Shown here: piece after piece, positions 1 through 8,424 of the stretch
Layout of the letters: every line of letters begins with the position of its first letter
Numbering within the stretch: the stretch's first letter is position 1
Source: an uncultured Opitutaceae bacterium
GTDB taxonomy: Bacteria > Verrucomicrobiota > Verrucomicrobiia > Opitutales > Opitutaceae
Reading direction: 5' to 3'
Length of the DNA stretch: 64,000 nt
NCBI GenBank assembly: GCA_951813085.1
Contig: OX638348.1
Coordinates: 3,667,627-3,731,626, forward strand
The notes under the pieces: generated by a model
Databases searched by the model: none
Told to the model about the DNA's origin: nothing
Seen by the model: only the letters and a program-made list of their open reading frames with translations
Program-made: the position numbers and the translations under genes

Positions 1-194
1 CCAGAAAATTCATCGATCGCCTTTTGCTGATCTTCCTCTTCGATCGCAGTTATTGCCGTCATTTCACGGCAAATAAGCTCAATCTCCTCGTCTTCAAACT
101 GCTTGAGCACATGGGCCGCCGCTTCTGGACCGATAACGATCAGAAACGTAGCCAATTTCTGCGTACGAGATAGTTTTTCGCAAACTCCAGCCAT
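1..194 (-). CDS. fliG: Flagellar motor switch protein FliG (5' part only)
   Basis: The first 64 codons of FliG are present; the rest lies beyond the window edge. FliG sits on the cytoplasmic face of the MS ring, links FliF to the C ring and takes part in torque generation. The visible residues (RTQKLATFLIVIGPEAAAHV, then LKQFEDEEIELICREM) match the FliG N-terminal domain that binds FliF. The ATG lies 5 bases after the fliF stop, so the two are co-transcribed, and the order flgB-flgC-fliE-fliF-fliG is the standard one. Confidence 0.9.
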   Translation of the reverse strand, partial: MAGVCEKLSRTQKLATFLIVIGPEAAAHVLKQFEDEEIELICREMTAITAIEEEDQQKAIDEFS

Positions 195-199
195 GATAA

Positions 200-1761
200 T
201 TATCTATTCTCCGTTTCCCCGATCCATTCCCGAAGCGACACGCCTATATTGGCTGGCTTCTGACGTATAAGCTCATTGAGCATCTCTGGCGTTACGGTTC
301 CATTGTCCTCCAGGTTCCGATTTTCGAGCATCTGCTCGGGTTGAAGCACTTCGATCGAAATTTCTTCCGGCTTGGTTTTCTTTAGCATCTGCAAGAAGAA
401 GATGATTACTCCAACACCCAGAACTATTCCCAAGAAATTCTTGCCTAGATCTACCCATTTCTGGAAGTCGAACCCACCGGTAAGCGATTGCGTATGCAAC
501 GCGACTGGATCGGGGGCGAACTCCATTTCATTTACGGTAACTAGCTGCTCAGCCGTTTCGCCATTGTTGAGCTGAATTCCGAGAGCATTGATTACAATCT
601 GTCGAAGCTCGTTCAATTCCTCAGGTCCTCGAGGGATCGGATTTCCCTGCTCATCCAATCGCTTCGCTACCAAGAGCGACGCCGTTAGTCGACGAATCGT
701 GCCTGGGCTTTGCACGCGATTGCTCACTACCTTCCCAATTTCATAGCTCTCAGTCTTTTGCTCTGTAGAATCTTCTCGATCCGTGAACGATCCACTCGAC
801 CCGCCTTCCGCGCTAGGGACATTGGACTGGGTTCCTGCTACGCCTCCGTAGGCCCCTCCATTCTCTGTTTCCGAAGTCTTGGCCTCCTCAGTAACGGAAG
901 AACGAAGTACCCCCTCCGGATCGAAGCTCTCTTCGGTGGTTTGAACCGTGGCGGTATCAACATCGACTGCGACGCGAACCTCCGATTGGTTTGATCCCAG
1001 CACGCGATCCAGCATACTCTGAACCTTCGTCGTAAAATAGGCTTCGAGCCCTTTGCGATACCGGATCACGTCATTCGACATTCCTCCTTCAATCCATCGC
1101 TTTTAAGTTCTTCGCTCAGAACGACTCCAGCGCTATCTACCACAACGACATCGTTCGCGTTCAAGCCTTGAATCGAGTTCGCGACCAACTGCCTGATCGA
1201 GTTTACCGCCGATAAAGTCATCCCGCCACTTGTATCCACGAAAACGGAAGCGCTCGCACGCTCGCGTCCTTCGCTGGTGACGATAATTCTATTCTCCGGC
1301 ATCACGACCATCACTCTTGCAGAGCGAACACCGCTGAACTGAGTGATCGTTCGTTCGAGCTCGCCTTTGATCGCTCTTAAGTAGTTCGTACGCTGAACGA
1401 AATCGCTGATCCCAAAGCTTCCCTGATCGAACAATTCGAATCCAGGACCGCTGCCTGAAGGCACCAGGCCTTCCGATGCGAGCTCCCAACGCAACTTGTG
1501 CACCATGCTCGACTGAACATAGATCGAATTTCCATTCTTGCCGGTTTCAAAACTGGCGCCCTTTTGTTCGAGCTTCGTTACGATCTCCCCCGCTTCTTCC
1601 GGGTCTAGATTGCCATAAAGCAGCTGCATGCTCGGTTGGCTCGCCCACACCATCAGGGCAATCATCGCTAGTCCGACCAAACCGGCAGCTAGAATAAGCG
1701 ATATTTTCTGATTGGCCCCAAGCGGGTTCCAAAGATCTTTAAATTGATTTAATAATGCCAT
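200..1761 (-). pseudogene. fliF: Flagellar MS-ring protein FliF, split by a -1 frame change
   Basis: FliF forms the MS ring of the flagellar basal body. The 5' reading frame (1066-1761, 231 aa) has a membrane segment at about residues 21-41 and the first ring-building domains, ending in VVVDSAGVVLSEELKSDG. The 3' frame (200-1081, 293 aa) starts with RYRKGLEAYFTTKVQSMLD, exactly where an intact FliF continues, and carries the second membrane segment (NFLGIVLGVGVIIFFLQML) and the FliG-binding tail. Together they give about 524 residues, normal for the family. The frames overlap by 16 bases and differ by -1. The 3' ATG follows AAGGAGG by only one base. A separate 3' product would have no N-terminal membrane segment to export the periplasmic ring domain, so I read this as one gene with an indel; recoding or a true split is possible but less likely. 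Confidence 0.85.
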
Positions 1762-1783
1762 TCAATATTGTCTCCAAAATTAG

Positions 1784-2131
1784 CTACACTGGCATTTTCA
1801 TCAGTTCCTGATAAGACTGAACCAGCTTATTGCGTACCTCTACGAGCATCGTAAACGCCATTCCTGACTCTTGCATCGCAATCATAGATTGGTGAATGTT
1901 GTCAGTCTCTCCCAAGAGCAAGCGATTGGTCTCTTCCATCGCTATCTTGCCCTTCTCGTCTACATCCTTGACGAGATCGCCGATCATGTTTCCAAATGAC
2001 TGACTCGGTTCGCTCGCCTTCGGCAATGCCTCTAATTCTTTGGGCTGGAAAGATTTATTAAGCTTTAAGCTATCAACAAGCGACGGATTGTAGGCTTGTT
2101 GCGATGCAATGCTTGAATTTAATTCGATCAT
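1784..2131 (-). CDS. fliE: Flagellar hook-basal body complex protein FliE
   Basis: 115-residue protein joining the MS ring to the proximal rod. Its C-terminal half (DNIHQSMIAMQESGMAFTML, then VEVRNKLVQSYQELMKMPV) is the conserved FliE region that mimics the rod-protein D0 helices. The N-terminus is variable, as usual. It lies between flgC and fliF in the operon with gaps of about 30 and 22 bases. Confidence 0.95.
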   Translation of the reverse strand: MIELNSSIASQQAYNPSLVDSLKLNKSFQPKELEALPKASEPSQSFGNMIGDLVKDVDEKGKIAMEETNRLLLGETDNIHQSMIAMQESGMAFTMLVEVRNKLVQSYQELMKMPV

Positions 2132-2162
2132 AGGAATGCGGGGACAAATTCTTCAATAGATA

Positions 2163-2594
2163 CTACTGTCTACCCATTCGTAGGGCGTTTTGGGCCATTT
2201 GCTTAGCCGTTCGAACTACCTGCAAATTAGCTTCGTAACTCCTTGAGGCGGCGATCATGTCGACCATTTCATTAGTTAAATTTACATTGGGAAGTCGCAC
2301 CATCCCTTTAGCGTCCGCGTCTGGATGGCCTGGATTGTAAACGAGCGGGCCCGCTTTCGGATCCGTCGTGATCGACTTAACCTGAACACCCGTCCCCATA
2401 TTCTTAGTTCCATCCGAGTTCGTGCCAATCTCCATGAGCTCGGCTTCAAAGCTGACCATCTGCCTTGAATAAGGCGTTCCATCGGGTCCACGGGTTGTAT
2501 GGGCATTGGCGATATTCTGACCAATGACATCCAAACGCACTTTCTCCGCTGCGAGCGCGGAGGCGGTGCTTTCAAGTCCTGGCATTATATTCAT
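2163..2594 (-). CDS. flgC: Flagellar basal-body rod protein FlgC
   Basis: 143-residue proximal rod protein. The N-terminal rod signature is visible (ASALAAEKVRLDVIGQNIAN), as is the C-terminal signature with LTNEMVDMIAASRSYEANLQ followed by VVRTAKQMAQNALRMGR. The central PYSRQMVSFEAELMEI segment is typical of FlgC and distinguishes it from FlgB. It lies directly downstream of flgB, is exported by the flagellar type III apparatus and has no cleaved signal peptide. Confidence 0.96.
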   Translation of the reverse strand: MNIMPGLESTASALAAEKVRLDVIGQNIANAHTTRGPDGTPYSRQMVSFEAELMEIGTNSDGTKNMGTGVQVKSITTDPKAGPLVYNPGHPDADAKGMVRLPNVNLTNEMVDMIAASRSYEANLQVVRTAKQMAQNALRMGRQ

Positions 2595-2616
2595 ATCAAT
2601 TCTCTCTTCTTAAAAT

Positions 2617-3000
2617 TTAAAGAACGCGGCCCGTGATTGCGGTCTTGATACGCTTCATCGAATTGGCCGTGTACTGTGTAAGAAACTCGTACTGCATCGC
2701 GTTCTCATTCATTTTCATCAGCTCAGAGTCCATCTGCACATTGTTTCCGTCTGGACGAACACTCGCTGTTTTGAGATCGGTCTCGATCGTGGCCTGAAGC
2801 TTAGCGATCGATTCGACGTCATTGCTTTGAGCGAGTTTCTGCAATTGCTGAGCGAAATCGGCTTTTACGTCCGTTCTCTTGTATCCAGGCGTCTCCGCAT
2901 TCGCCAGATTGCCGGATATCGCTTCATGGCGAGCATGCGAAACGTCTAGCAGCTTCTTCGCTAGCACATAGTTTTCACGCTCTAATACTTGATCGATCAT
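2617..3000 (-). CDS. flgB: Flagellar basal-body rod protein FlgB
   Basis: 127-residue proximal rod protein, first gene of the visible flagellar operon. The rod motif HARHEAISGNLANAETPGYK near the N-terminus and a C-terminal helix ending YTANSMKRIKTAITGRVL are characteristic. The start ATG at 3000 has no clear Shine-Dalgarno sequence; a sigma-54-like promoter ends about 12 bases upstream, so the message may be nearly leaderless. Confidence 0.95.
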   Translation of the reverse strand: MIDQVLERENYVLAKKLLDVSHARHEAISGNLANAETPGYKRTDVKADFAQQLQKLAQSNDVESIAKLQATIETDLKTASVRPDGNNVQMDSELMKMNENAMQYEFLTQYTANSMKRIKTAITGRVL

Positions 3001-3011
3001 GCCATGCGCTC

Positions 3012-3027
3012 AGCAAAGCCATGCCCA
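3012..3027 (-). promoter_or_regulatory. Candidate sigma-54 (-24/-12) promoter before flgB
   Basis: Read on the minus strand the site is TGGGCATGGCTTTGCT. It keeps the TGG of the -24 element and TTGCT of the -12 element at the correct spacing for RpoN promoters. Flagellar rod operons are often RpoN dependent. The predicted transcription start would fall almost on the flgB ATG, which is unusual, so this stays tentative. Confidence 0.35.
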
Positions 3028-3045
3028 ATCAATTGAACTAATTCA

Positions 3046-3070
3046 TAAACCCTTGTAAAACAAAGGTTTA
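3046..3070. other. Inverted repeat between ferritin and flgB
   Basis: TAAACCCTTG and CAAAGGTTTA form a 9-of-10 matching stem around a 5-base loop. No U-tract follows on either strand, so it is a weak terminator candidate; it could also be an operator for the flagellar operon. Confidence 0.35.
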
Positions 3071-3230
3071 AAATTTCAAAAAATCCTTTAAGCGCTAAGC
3101 GAGCTAGCAAGGGCATTTCTTGCCTATCGAATTCCAGTCCTCCTTGAGGTACTTAGGCGACGATAGGGACGCCGACCTGTTAAGTAACGCGCTTCGGCCC
3201 AAATACTTTAAGCGCAATCATCGAAAAACG

Positions 3231-3740
3231 CTAATTCGATGCATCGCTAGCTCTTTGTTCGAGCGCGTAACGATCCAGCAGCAACAGCGAGTCGGGATTA
3301 CCTTCCGCCATCTTAAGCTTATCGATCATGTCTGAAACCGCCTTTTCTTCCTCTACTTGCTCATCCACGAACCACTTCAAGAATGACACCGTGGCGAAGT
3401 CGGACTCGTCCATCGCGATTTTGTACAAATCATAGATATGCTGCGTCACAGACTGCTCCTGCGCTAAGCTGCTCTCAAACACGGACCGTACAGATTCGAA
3501 ATCCCAATTCGGCGCTTCAATCGCTAGAAGCCGCACGACTCCCCCTCTATCGATCAGGTACTGATAGAACTTCACCGCATGTACACGTTCCTCTTCGCTT
3601 TGCAATCGCATCCATTGAGCGAATCCATCAAATGCATTCCTCTCGAAATACGCGGACATCGACAGGTATGCATGCGATGCTGAAAATTCGATACCAATCT
3701 GCTCGTTTATGGCAGCTTCCAATTTAGGGCTTATATCCAT
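3231..3740 (-). CDS. ftnA: Non-haem ferritin (FtnA type)
   Basis: 169-residue iron-storage protein. The four-helix ferritin fold is recognisable from EQIGIEFSASHAYLSMSAYF in helix A, the SEEERVHAVKFYQYLIDRGG segment carrying the ExxH ferroxidase ligands, and FLKWFVDEQVEEEKAVSDMI in helix D. It lacks the haem-binding features of bacterioferritin. It oxidises Fe(II) and stores it as a mineral in the cytosol. It stands alone, and nothing in the upstream sequence clearly shows a Fur box. Confidence 0.93.
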   Translation of the reverse strand: MDISPKLEAAINEQIGIEFSASHAYLSMSAYFERNAFDGFAQWMRLQSEEERVHAVKFYQYLIDRGGVVRLLAIEAPNWDFESVRSVFESSLAQEQSVTQHIYDLYKIAMDESDFATVSFLKWFVDEQVEEEKAVSDMIDKLKMAEGNPDSLLLLDRYALEQRASDASN

Positions 3741-3764
3741 GGCGCAAACATTAGTGGAGACGAT

Positions 3765-4964
3765 TCAATGGTCCAGCGTGAATCTTTGGCCATCTTCACC
3801 CACAACCTGGGTACGATCCCAATCGCGGCGTCCCTCCCAGGCATAGGGGCATTGCTTGTCGAACGGAGGACTGCTGGGCATCGATATCAGTTGATATTCT
3901 GGTCCTTCGGCTTTGAGCCGTATGGCCGCAGACAGATCCAGTCCAGATTTAGGTCCTTGATCTCCAACAGCTTCTCCAAAGCAAAATGCCTCCAAAGTCG
4001 GCCCTAGATCGAGCAACGAAATCAAGAGGGGATCACGTCGAGCCTTCCTGAATTCTAACGGCCAGGAGAGAATCAACGGAACGCGAACCGATTCTTCATG
4101 AGGCCATCCTTTCCTAAATAACCCGTGAGACCCATGCATATCGCCATGCGCCGACGTGAATACAAAGATCGTATTCTCCCAATCCAATCGAGCTTTAACG
4201 CGATCGACTAACCTGCCAATTGCCCTGTCCGTCGCTTCGATATGAGCATAATAGCCAAAGAGCTCGTCTCGGGCCGCCTGGCAAATCGTTTCATCTTCAG
4301 GTACCTCTTTGGGAAGAGAGATGGATTCCACACTCTGAGGTTCTATTCCCGAGGCATTGTCCCCATAGGGTGGATGCGGCGCATCCAAGCTCACTATCGA
4401 AAAGAGCGGCGCCTGCGAAGTTCGGTCATTGAGAAAAGACGAAAATCGATCAACGAGCGTATCCGATTGATATCCGGGAATCTTGATTGGCGATGGCAAT
4501 CGCGTACCATGGTAGTAGCCATCATTCAGTAAAAATCCTGACTCGAAACCTTCCCAAAACGAAAATCCCCCACGGCGCTCTTCAGGGACTACAATTCGGG
4601 CGTGCGCCTCACCTACCACGGGACTTGTGGGATCGCGCTCATACAGCTGCCACTTACCAAAGAACGCTGTGTCATATCCTCTTTCTTGATACGAGTGAGC
4701 CATTGTACGGGCATTCGGCGGTAACGAATCATAGTAATCGGAGATTCCATTCTCAGGGCAGCGGGTTCGAGTAAGCAACGCTGCTCGCGCGAAGACGCCA
4801 AATGGATGAGGCGTCACTGCCTGGGTGAAATCAATGGAATTCTCGGCCAGCGAATCGAGGAATGGCGTACAGGCGTTTACATCCCCCGCATAACCGACTG
4901 ATTGCCCCCTCCATTGCGTCGTCAGAACCACAATCACGTTCGGATATCGATCATTCGAGGCCAT
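3765..4964 (-). CDS. Sulfatase-fold protein lacking the catalytic residues (pseudo-enzyme)
   Basis: 399 residues with the overall sequence pattern of the alkaline phosphatase/sulfatase superfamily, from the N-terminal PNVIVVLTTQWRGQSVGYAG to HGLFRKGWPHEESVRVPLIL. The usual active-site residues are changed: the metal-binding DD pair is TT, the C/S-x-P-x-R motif that yields formylglycine is GVFAR, the GKWH motif is GKWQ and the metal-binding Asp of SDHG is Ala (SAHG). His of DAPHPPY and the late Lys remain. There is no signal peptide, unlike secreted sulfatases. The frame is open from end to end, so this is a maintained protein, probably non-catalytic or with another activity. The neighbours (ferritin, GNAT) do not suggest a function. 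Confidence 0.8.
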   Translation of the reverse strand: MASNDRYPNVIVVLTTQWRGQSVGYAGDVNACTPFLDSLAENSIDFTQAVTPHPFGVFARAALLTRTRCPENGISDYYDSLPPNARTMAHSYQERGYDTAFFGKWQLYERDPTSPVVGEAHARIVVPEERRGGFSFWEGFESGFLLNDGYYHGTRLPSPIKIPGYQSDTLVDRFSSFLNDRTSQAPLFSIVSLDAPHPPYGDNASGIEPQSVESISLPKEVPEDETICQAARDELFGYYAHIEATDRAIGRLVDRVKARLDWENTIFVFTSAHGDMHGSHGLFRKGWPHEESVRVPLILSWPLEFRKARRDPLLISLLDLGPTLEAFCFGEAVGDQGPKSGLDLSAAIRLKAEGPEYQLISMPSSPPFDKQCPYAWEGRRDWDRTQVVGEDGQRFTLDH

Positions 4965-5025
4965 CGAAAGACGACATCAGCGCTCGGCTATTGATATCGC
5001 AAGCGAATTAGAGCACCGTTCGCCC

Positions 5026-5520
5026 ATGCAAAACAATCGTCCGAATATAGCGATTCGAACCGCCGCGGAATCCGATGTGACCCGCATTATGGAAATGATC
5101 CGCGGGATGGCTAAATATGAAAAGCTCACGCATCAGCTAGAGATAGATGAATCAGCATTGCGCAGCAGTCTATTCGGTGACAATCCGGTACCCTATGCTC
5201 TCGTTGCGGAGATCGATGATCGAGTGGTTGGATATGCGATCTATTTCTTCAACTTTTCAACATTCCTAGGCAGGAACGGACTCTACCTCGAGGACTTGTA
5301 CGTCGATACGGAACACCGCGGCAAAGGAGTGGGCGATCTCCTTTTCAGATCGGTGGCGAACATCGCTCACACCGAGAACTGCGGTCGCATGGAGTGGGTT
5401 GCGTTGGACTGGAATACGCCCGCGCTCGAATTCTACAAAGCGAAAGGCGCTCAAAATCTAGATGAGTGGAGGCTCCATCGCCTATCTCGAAAAGAGCTAA
5501 TCGATTTGGTCGGTGACTAA
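5026..5520 (+). CDS. GNAT N-acetyltransferase, diamine/thialysine acetyltransferase-like
   Basis: 164 residues. The acetyl-CoA binding loop is LYVDTEHRGKGVGDLLF at about residues 88-104, followed by MEWVALDWNTPALEFYKAKG and DEWRLHRLSR. That C-terminal pattern matches the spermidine/spermine (SSAT2/thialysine) branch of GNAT enzymes, which transfer acetyl groups to amines in the cytosol; the actual substrate cannot be read from sequence. The stop overlaps the start of the next gene by 8 bases. Confidence 0.88.
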   Translation: MQNNRPNIAIRTAAESDVTRIMEMIRGMAKYEKLTHQLEIDESALRSSLFGDNPVPYALVAEIDDRVVGYAIYFFNFSTFLGRNGLYLEDLYVDTEHRGKGVGDLLFRSVANIAHTENCGRMEWVALDWNTPALEFYKAKGAQNLDEWRLHRLSRKELIDLVGD

Positions 5521-6323
5521 TCGCCCAGTTCTCAATTCAGTCGAAAAGCGCGTCGTGTGGCTAACAAGCTTGTCGCTCGATGCGCCCCCTGGTGGCCCTC
5601 ATATGGCAAAACGCGATCGCTGCTCACTTCGATCACTCGCTTGGGTACCATCGGTTCCTGGTTTTTACGTCGGTATGGCTCGGATACAGCGCTGATCGTT
5701 GGCTCGATACATGGCGTAACAATTGCAATCTCTCTCGAAGGCACCTATTTCACGCGTCCAAGCGATGGACGCTCTTTGCTATCTGGATTTTCATTCTCAG
5801 CATTTCAATGACAATTGCTATTTTGAAACTATCGCCGGAATTGCTGCGCAATGGCTTCGCTCTAGCGCTTCTATCTATAGTAGCCACCGTTGCCATACAA
5901 ACTACCCGCGCAATTCGATTCAAATGGCTGCACAAGTCTCTAGTCACGGCTCTGCTAATGTCGTTGAGTATCCTGTTATCCACTATCCCAAACCCGATCG
6001 AACTTGCGCTGGACCCAGTCGCTATAATGCTCAGCGCATTCACCTTCAATTGCTCTCTCATTCATTTCTGGGAGGCCTCTATCGACAACAAGCAAGAGCG
6101 GGAAATCGCTTCGTCCCCTCGAAATATGAGCCTTGTTTGCTTGTTTTCAATCACTCTAACTGTGGCGTTCCTCAATCTCGGATACATTGAGATTGCTTTG
6201 TACTCACTTGCTTCAGCTCTCTTGTTGGGAAGCATGCATTGCATACGCGATCGCATCCCACTTGAATTGCGAAGAACCTTAGCGGACATCGCGTTGTTCA
6301 CACCCCTCGCAGCTCTCGTATGA
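5513..6323 (+). pseudogene. Polytopic membrane protein, UbiA-like appearance, frameshifted in a C run
   Basis: The start ATG at 5513 overlaps the end of the GNAT gene. The first frame gives RPVLNSVEKRVVWLTSLSLD and then runs off at the C5 run at about 5583-5592; with one C removed it continues as APLVALIWQNAIAAHF, in the frame that stays open to 6323. The product would have about 265 residues with several hydrophobic helices, and VWLGYSADRWLD recalls the first Asp motif of UbiA-type prenyltransferases. That link is weak, so I give no function. The ATGA overlap with the next gene suggests translational coupling to the methyltransferase. Confidence 0.6.
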
Positions 6324-6951
6324 AGAAATCGTTCGACACGCTTGCAAATCGTTATGCTTTGCTGGAGTGGATTGTCTTTGGGTCGATCCTCCAGAAAGCG
6401 CGCCAATTTTCTTTGGCAGCGATAGAGGCAAATAGGCCAATCAAAGCTCTCGTATTGGGCGATGGGCGATTTTCGAAGTATGCCCTATCGGGCAAAGACC
6501 GCTCCTTACAATTGATTCGCTAGACGCTAGCCTTCAGATGCTTAAAAAAGCGAATGTTCTCATTTCAAGCGCAGGCAGCATCGAGGAGCATCGCTACAGG
6601 CAAATTCATATCAATGCGCTGCAATACTCATATCCTATATCAGAATACGATATCGTGATCTGTCACTATTTCCTCGATTGCTTCATTGAACGCAATGCAT
6701 CCGATCTACTGTTAAAAATTGAGAAGTCTTTAAAACCAGGCGGTTTCTTCTTGTATTCTGATTTCAATGATTCCTGCCTCCTTCATCAATTAGCGATTTG
6801 GATTTTATATCGATTCTTTCGTCTCACGACCGATATCGAGGCCACGCAATTACCTAGGTTGAATTTGCCAGAATCGCTCGCTCTGGCTTCCAGACGAAAG
6901 TGGATCAGCGGTCTAGTTGTTTCCGAAATTTGGCAGAAAGCGAAGCGTTAG
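6320..6951 (+). pseudogene. Class I SAM-dependent methyltransferase, frameshifted
   Basis: The 5' frame (6320-6523) ends after the glycine-rich motif I (IKALVLGDGRF), and the 3' frame (open from about 6436, stop 6951) resumes with TIDSLDASLQMLKKAN, the motif II region, then YDIVICHYFLDCF and KSLKPGGFFLYSDFND, typical of class I methyltransferases. The shift lies near 6500-6512. The whole would be about 210 residues. Substrate unknown; it is translationally linked to the membrane protein before it. The gene ends 4 bases into the convergent gene at 6948. Confidence 0.7.
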
Positions 6952-8408
6952 CGCAACTCGCTAGGCAAACGATTAAGCCGATTCTTCAGTTGCTCCAACG
7001 TATCCCTGAATTCATTGCTTTCCAAAGGCGATCCCAGCCGCAGACGGTCTTCACGAATCAGGTTGTTTATGAGGACGCAATTTCTCCCATCAACCATTAG
7101 ACCAAGCAGTTCACCCGTTTTAGAAAAGACGAGATCTCCTCTTGAAGGAGAGAATTCGCCGACTATTCGACTGAAAATTTTTGACTGCATTCGAACGTAT
7201 CCAGGCGTATTCGCGTCGAGCTTGAATTCAACTTCGCCATAGTATTCGCCTTTCTCGTCGATCAGAACAGCCTCTGAGAACTTGAATGGATCTACCGCAG
7301 TGTAAAACACCTCTCCTCCTAGGATCTGAGATTCTTCCTCCGAGATCGGGATCGCGGCGATCCTGGGATCGGAAGCGAGAAATTCGAGTTGCGGCGGCTT
7401 GAGCAAGGCGCTGCCTCGCTGCAGCTCTACATCAACTTGTCGAAAGCCTAGCGAAGCCTTCCCGAAGCCCAAAGGCGTAGAACTCAAATGCGACAGAGCG
7501 ATCGTCTCTTCTCCATCTGAAACGAGAATCGTCATGGCTCGATCTTCGTCACTTAGCCTTTGCCCACGATAAAACCTATCCGATCGAAAGGTCGCTGCGA
7601 TTCGACTGCTATTGAATCGGGAGAAAAGGATATTGGCATTGACCGGTTGGCTCGACCTAAACTCCTCTGTCAGGTCCTGAGATCGCTCCGCAAGCTGAGT
7701 TATCCCCTCCGCCATCTGAGTTGTTTGCGCCTGCAGCTGCTGGCGTTCCTCTCGCTCCGCGACCACGATACCCTTTAGCGACTCTACATTTTCTTCAAGC
7801 ATCTTTTTCTGCTCTTCGGTCACTCTAACTTGGACATTCAATTCTTGAACGCGGGACTCCGCGCTCTTCCTTTCCAATTGCTCCGCAGCAAGGGCGCTTT
7901 CTTTCTCCTCAATCAATTTGAGCTTGCTCTCTAGCTCCTGCTGAAGCATCCGGGCCTGAGCCTCGGTTTGCTTGGCTTTTGCCTCCAGCTCTTCGTAGTT
8001 GCTTTCCAATACAGTAATCGAATTCTTGGCAGTCAGAACATTATTTTCGGCAGCGATTTTTTCCGCAGCCAGATCCTGTTCCCGCTTTTTGGCAGCTTCT
8101 AATCCTTTCTCTAAATCCTGAATCGATGTTTCTTTTTTTTCGAGCTCTTGACTTGCTGCCAATAGCGCTTTTTGGGCTTCACTGGTTTCGTCTTTGAGCG
8201 ATTCCTGAATCTTTTTCTCTTCCTCTAATGAGGATGAAAGCGTATCCAAAAGATCCTGCTCCATCATGGCCATGGCAGAAACGCTCCGAGGGCTGGGTTC
8301 CCTTTCATTCGACACGCTGCTCTCTTTCTCTTCCTCTTCCCAATTCACAAGGGAAAGAAGCGTGAGCAACAAAAAGTCGCAAAGTATCAACAGCAGCGTC
8401 TTATTCAT
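6948..8408 (-). CDS. Membrane-anchored coiled-coil protein of unknown function
   Basis: 486 residues. An N-terminal hydrophobic segment (LLLILCDFLLLTLLSLV) is followed by an acidic linker, a long Glu/Lys/Gln-rich coiled coil at about residues 50-250 and a globular C-terminal part of about 230 residues with no motif I recognise. A membrane anchor with a long periplasmic coiled coil suggests a scaffold or sensor. It is 16 bases downstream of the polytopic protein at 8425-10116, so the two probably form an operon and perhaps a complex. Confidence 0.8.
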   Translation of the reverse strand: MNKTLLLILCDFLLLTLLSLVNWEEEEKESSVSNEREPSPRSVSAMAMMEQDLLDTLSSSLEEEKKIQESLKDETSEAQKALLAASQELEKKETSIQDLEKGLEAAKKREQDLAAEKIAAENNVLTAKNSITVLESNYEELEAKAKQTEAQARMLQQELESKLKLIEEKESALAAEQLERKSAESRVQELNVQVRVTEEQKKMLEENVESLKGIVVAEREERQQLQAQTTQMAEGITQLAERSQDLTEEFRSSQPVNANILFSRFNSSRIAATFRSDRFYRGQRLSDEDRAMTILVSDGEETIALSHLSSTPLGFGKASLGFRQVDVELQRGSALLKPPQLEFLASDPRIAAIPISEEESQILGGEVFYTAVDPFKFSEAVLIDEKGEYYGEVEFKLDANTPGYVRMQSKIFSRIVGEFSPSRGDLVFSKTGELLGLMVDGRNCVLINNLIREDRLRLGSPLESNEFRDTLEQLKNRLNRLPSELR

Positions 8409-8424
8409 CGAACCCCATTCCCAT

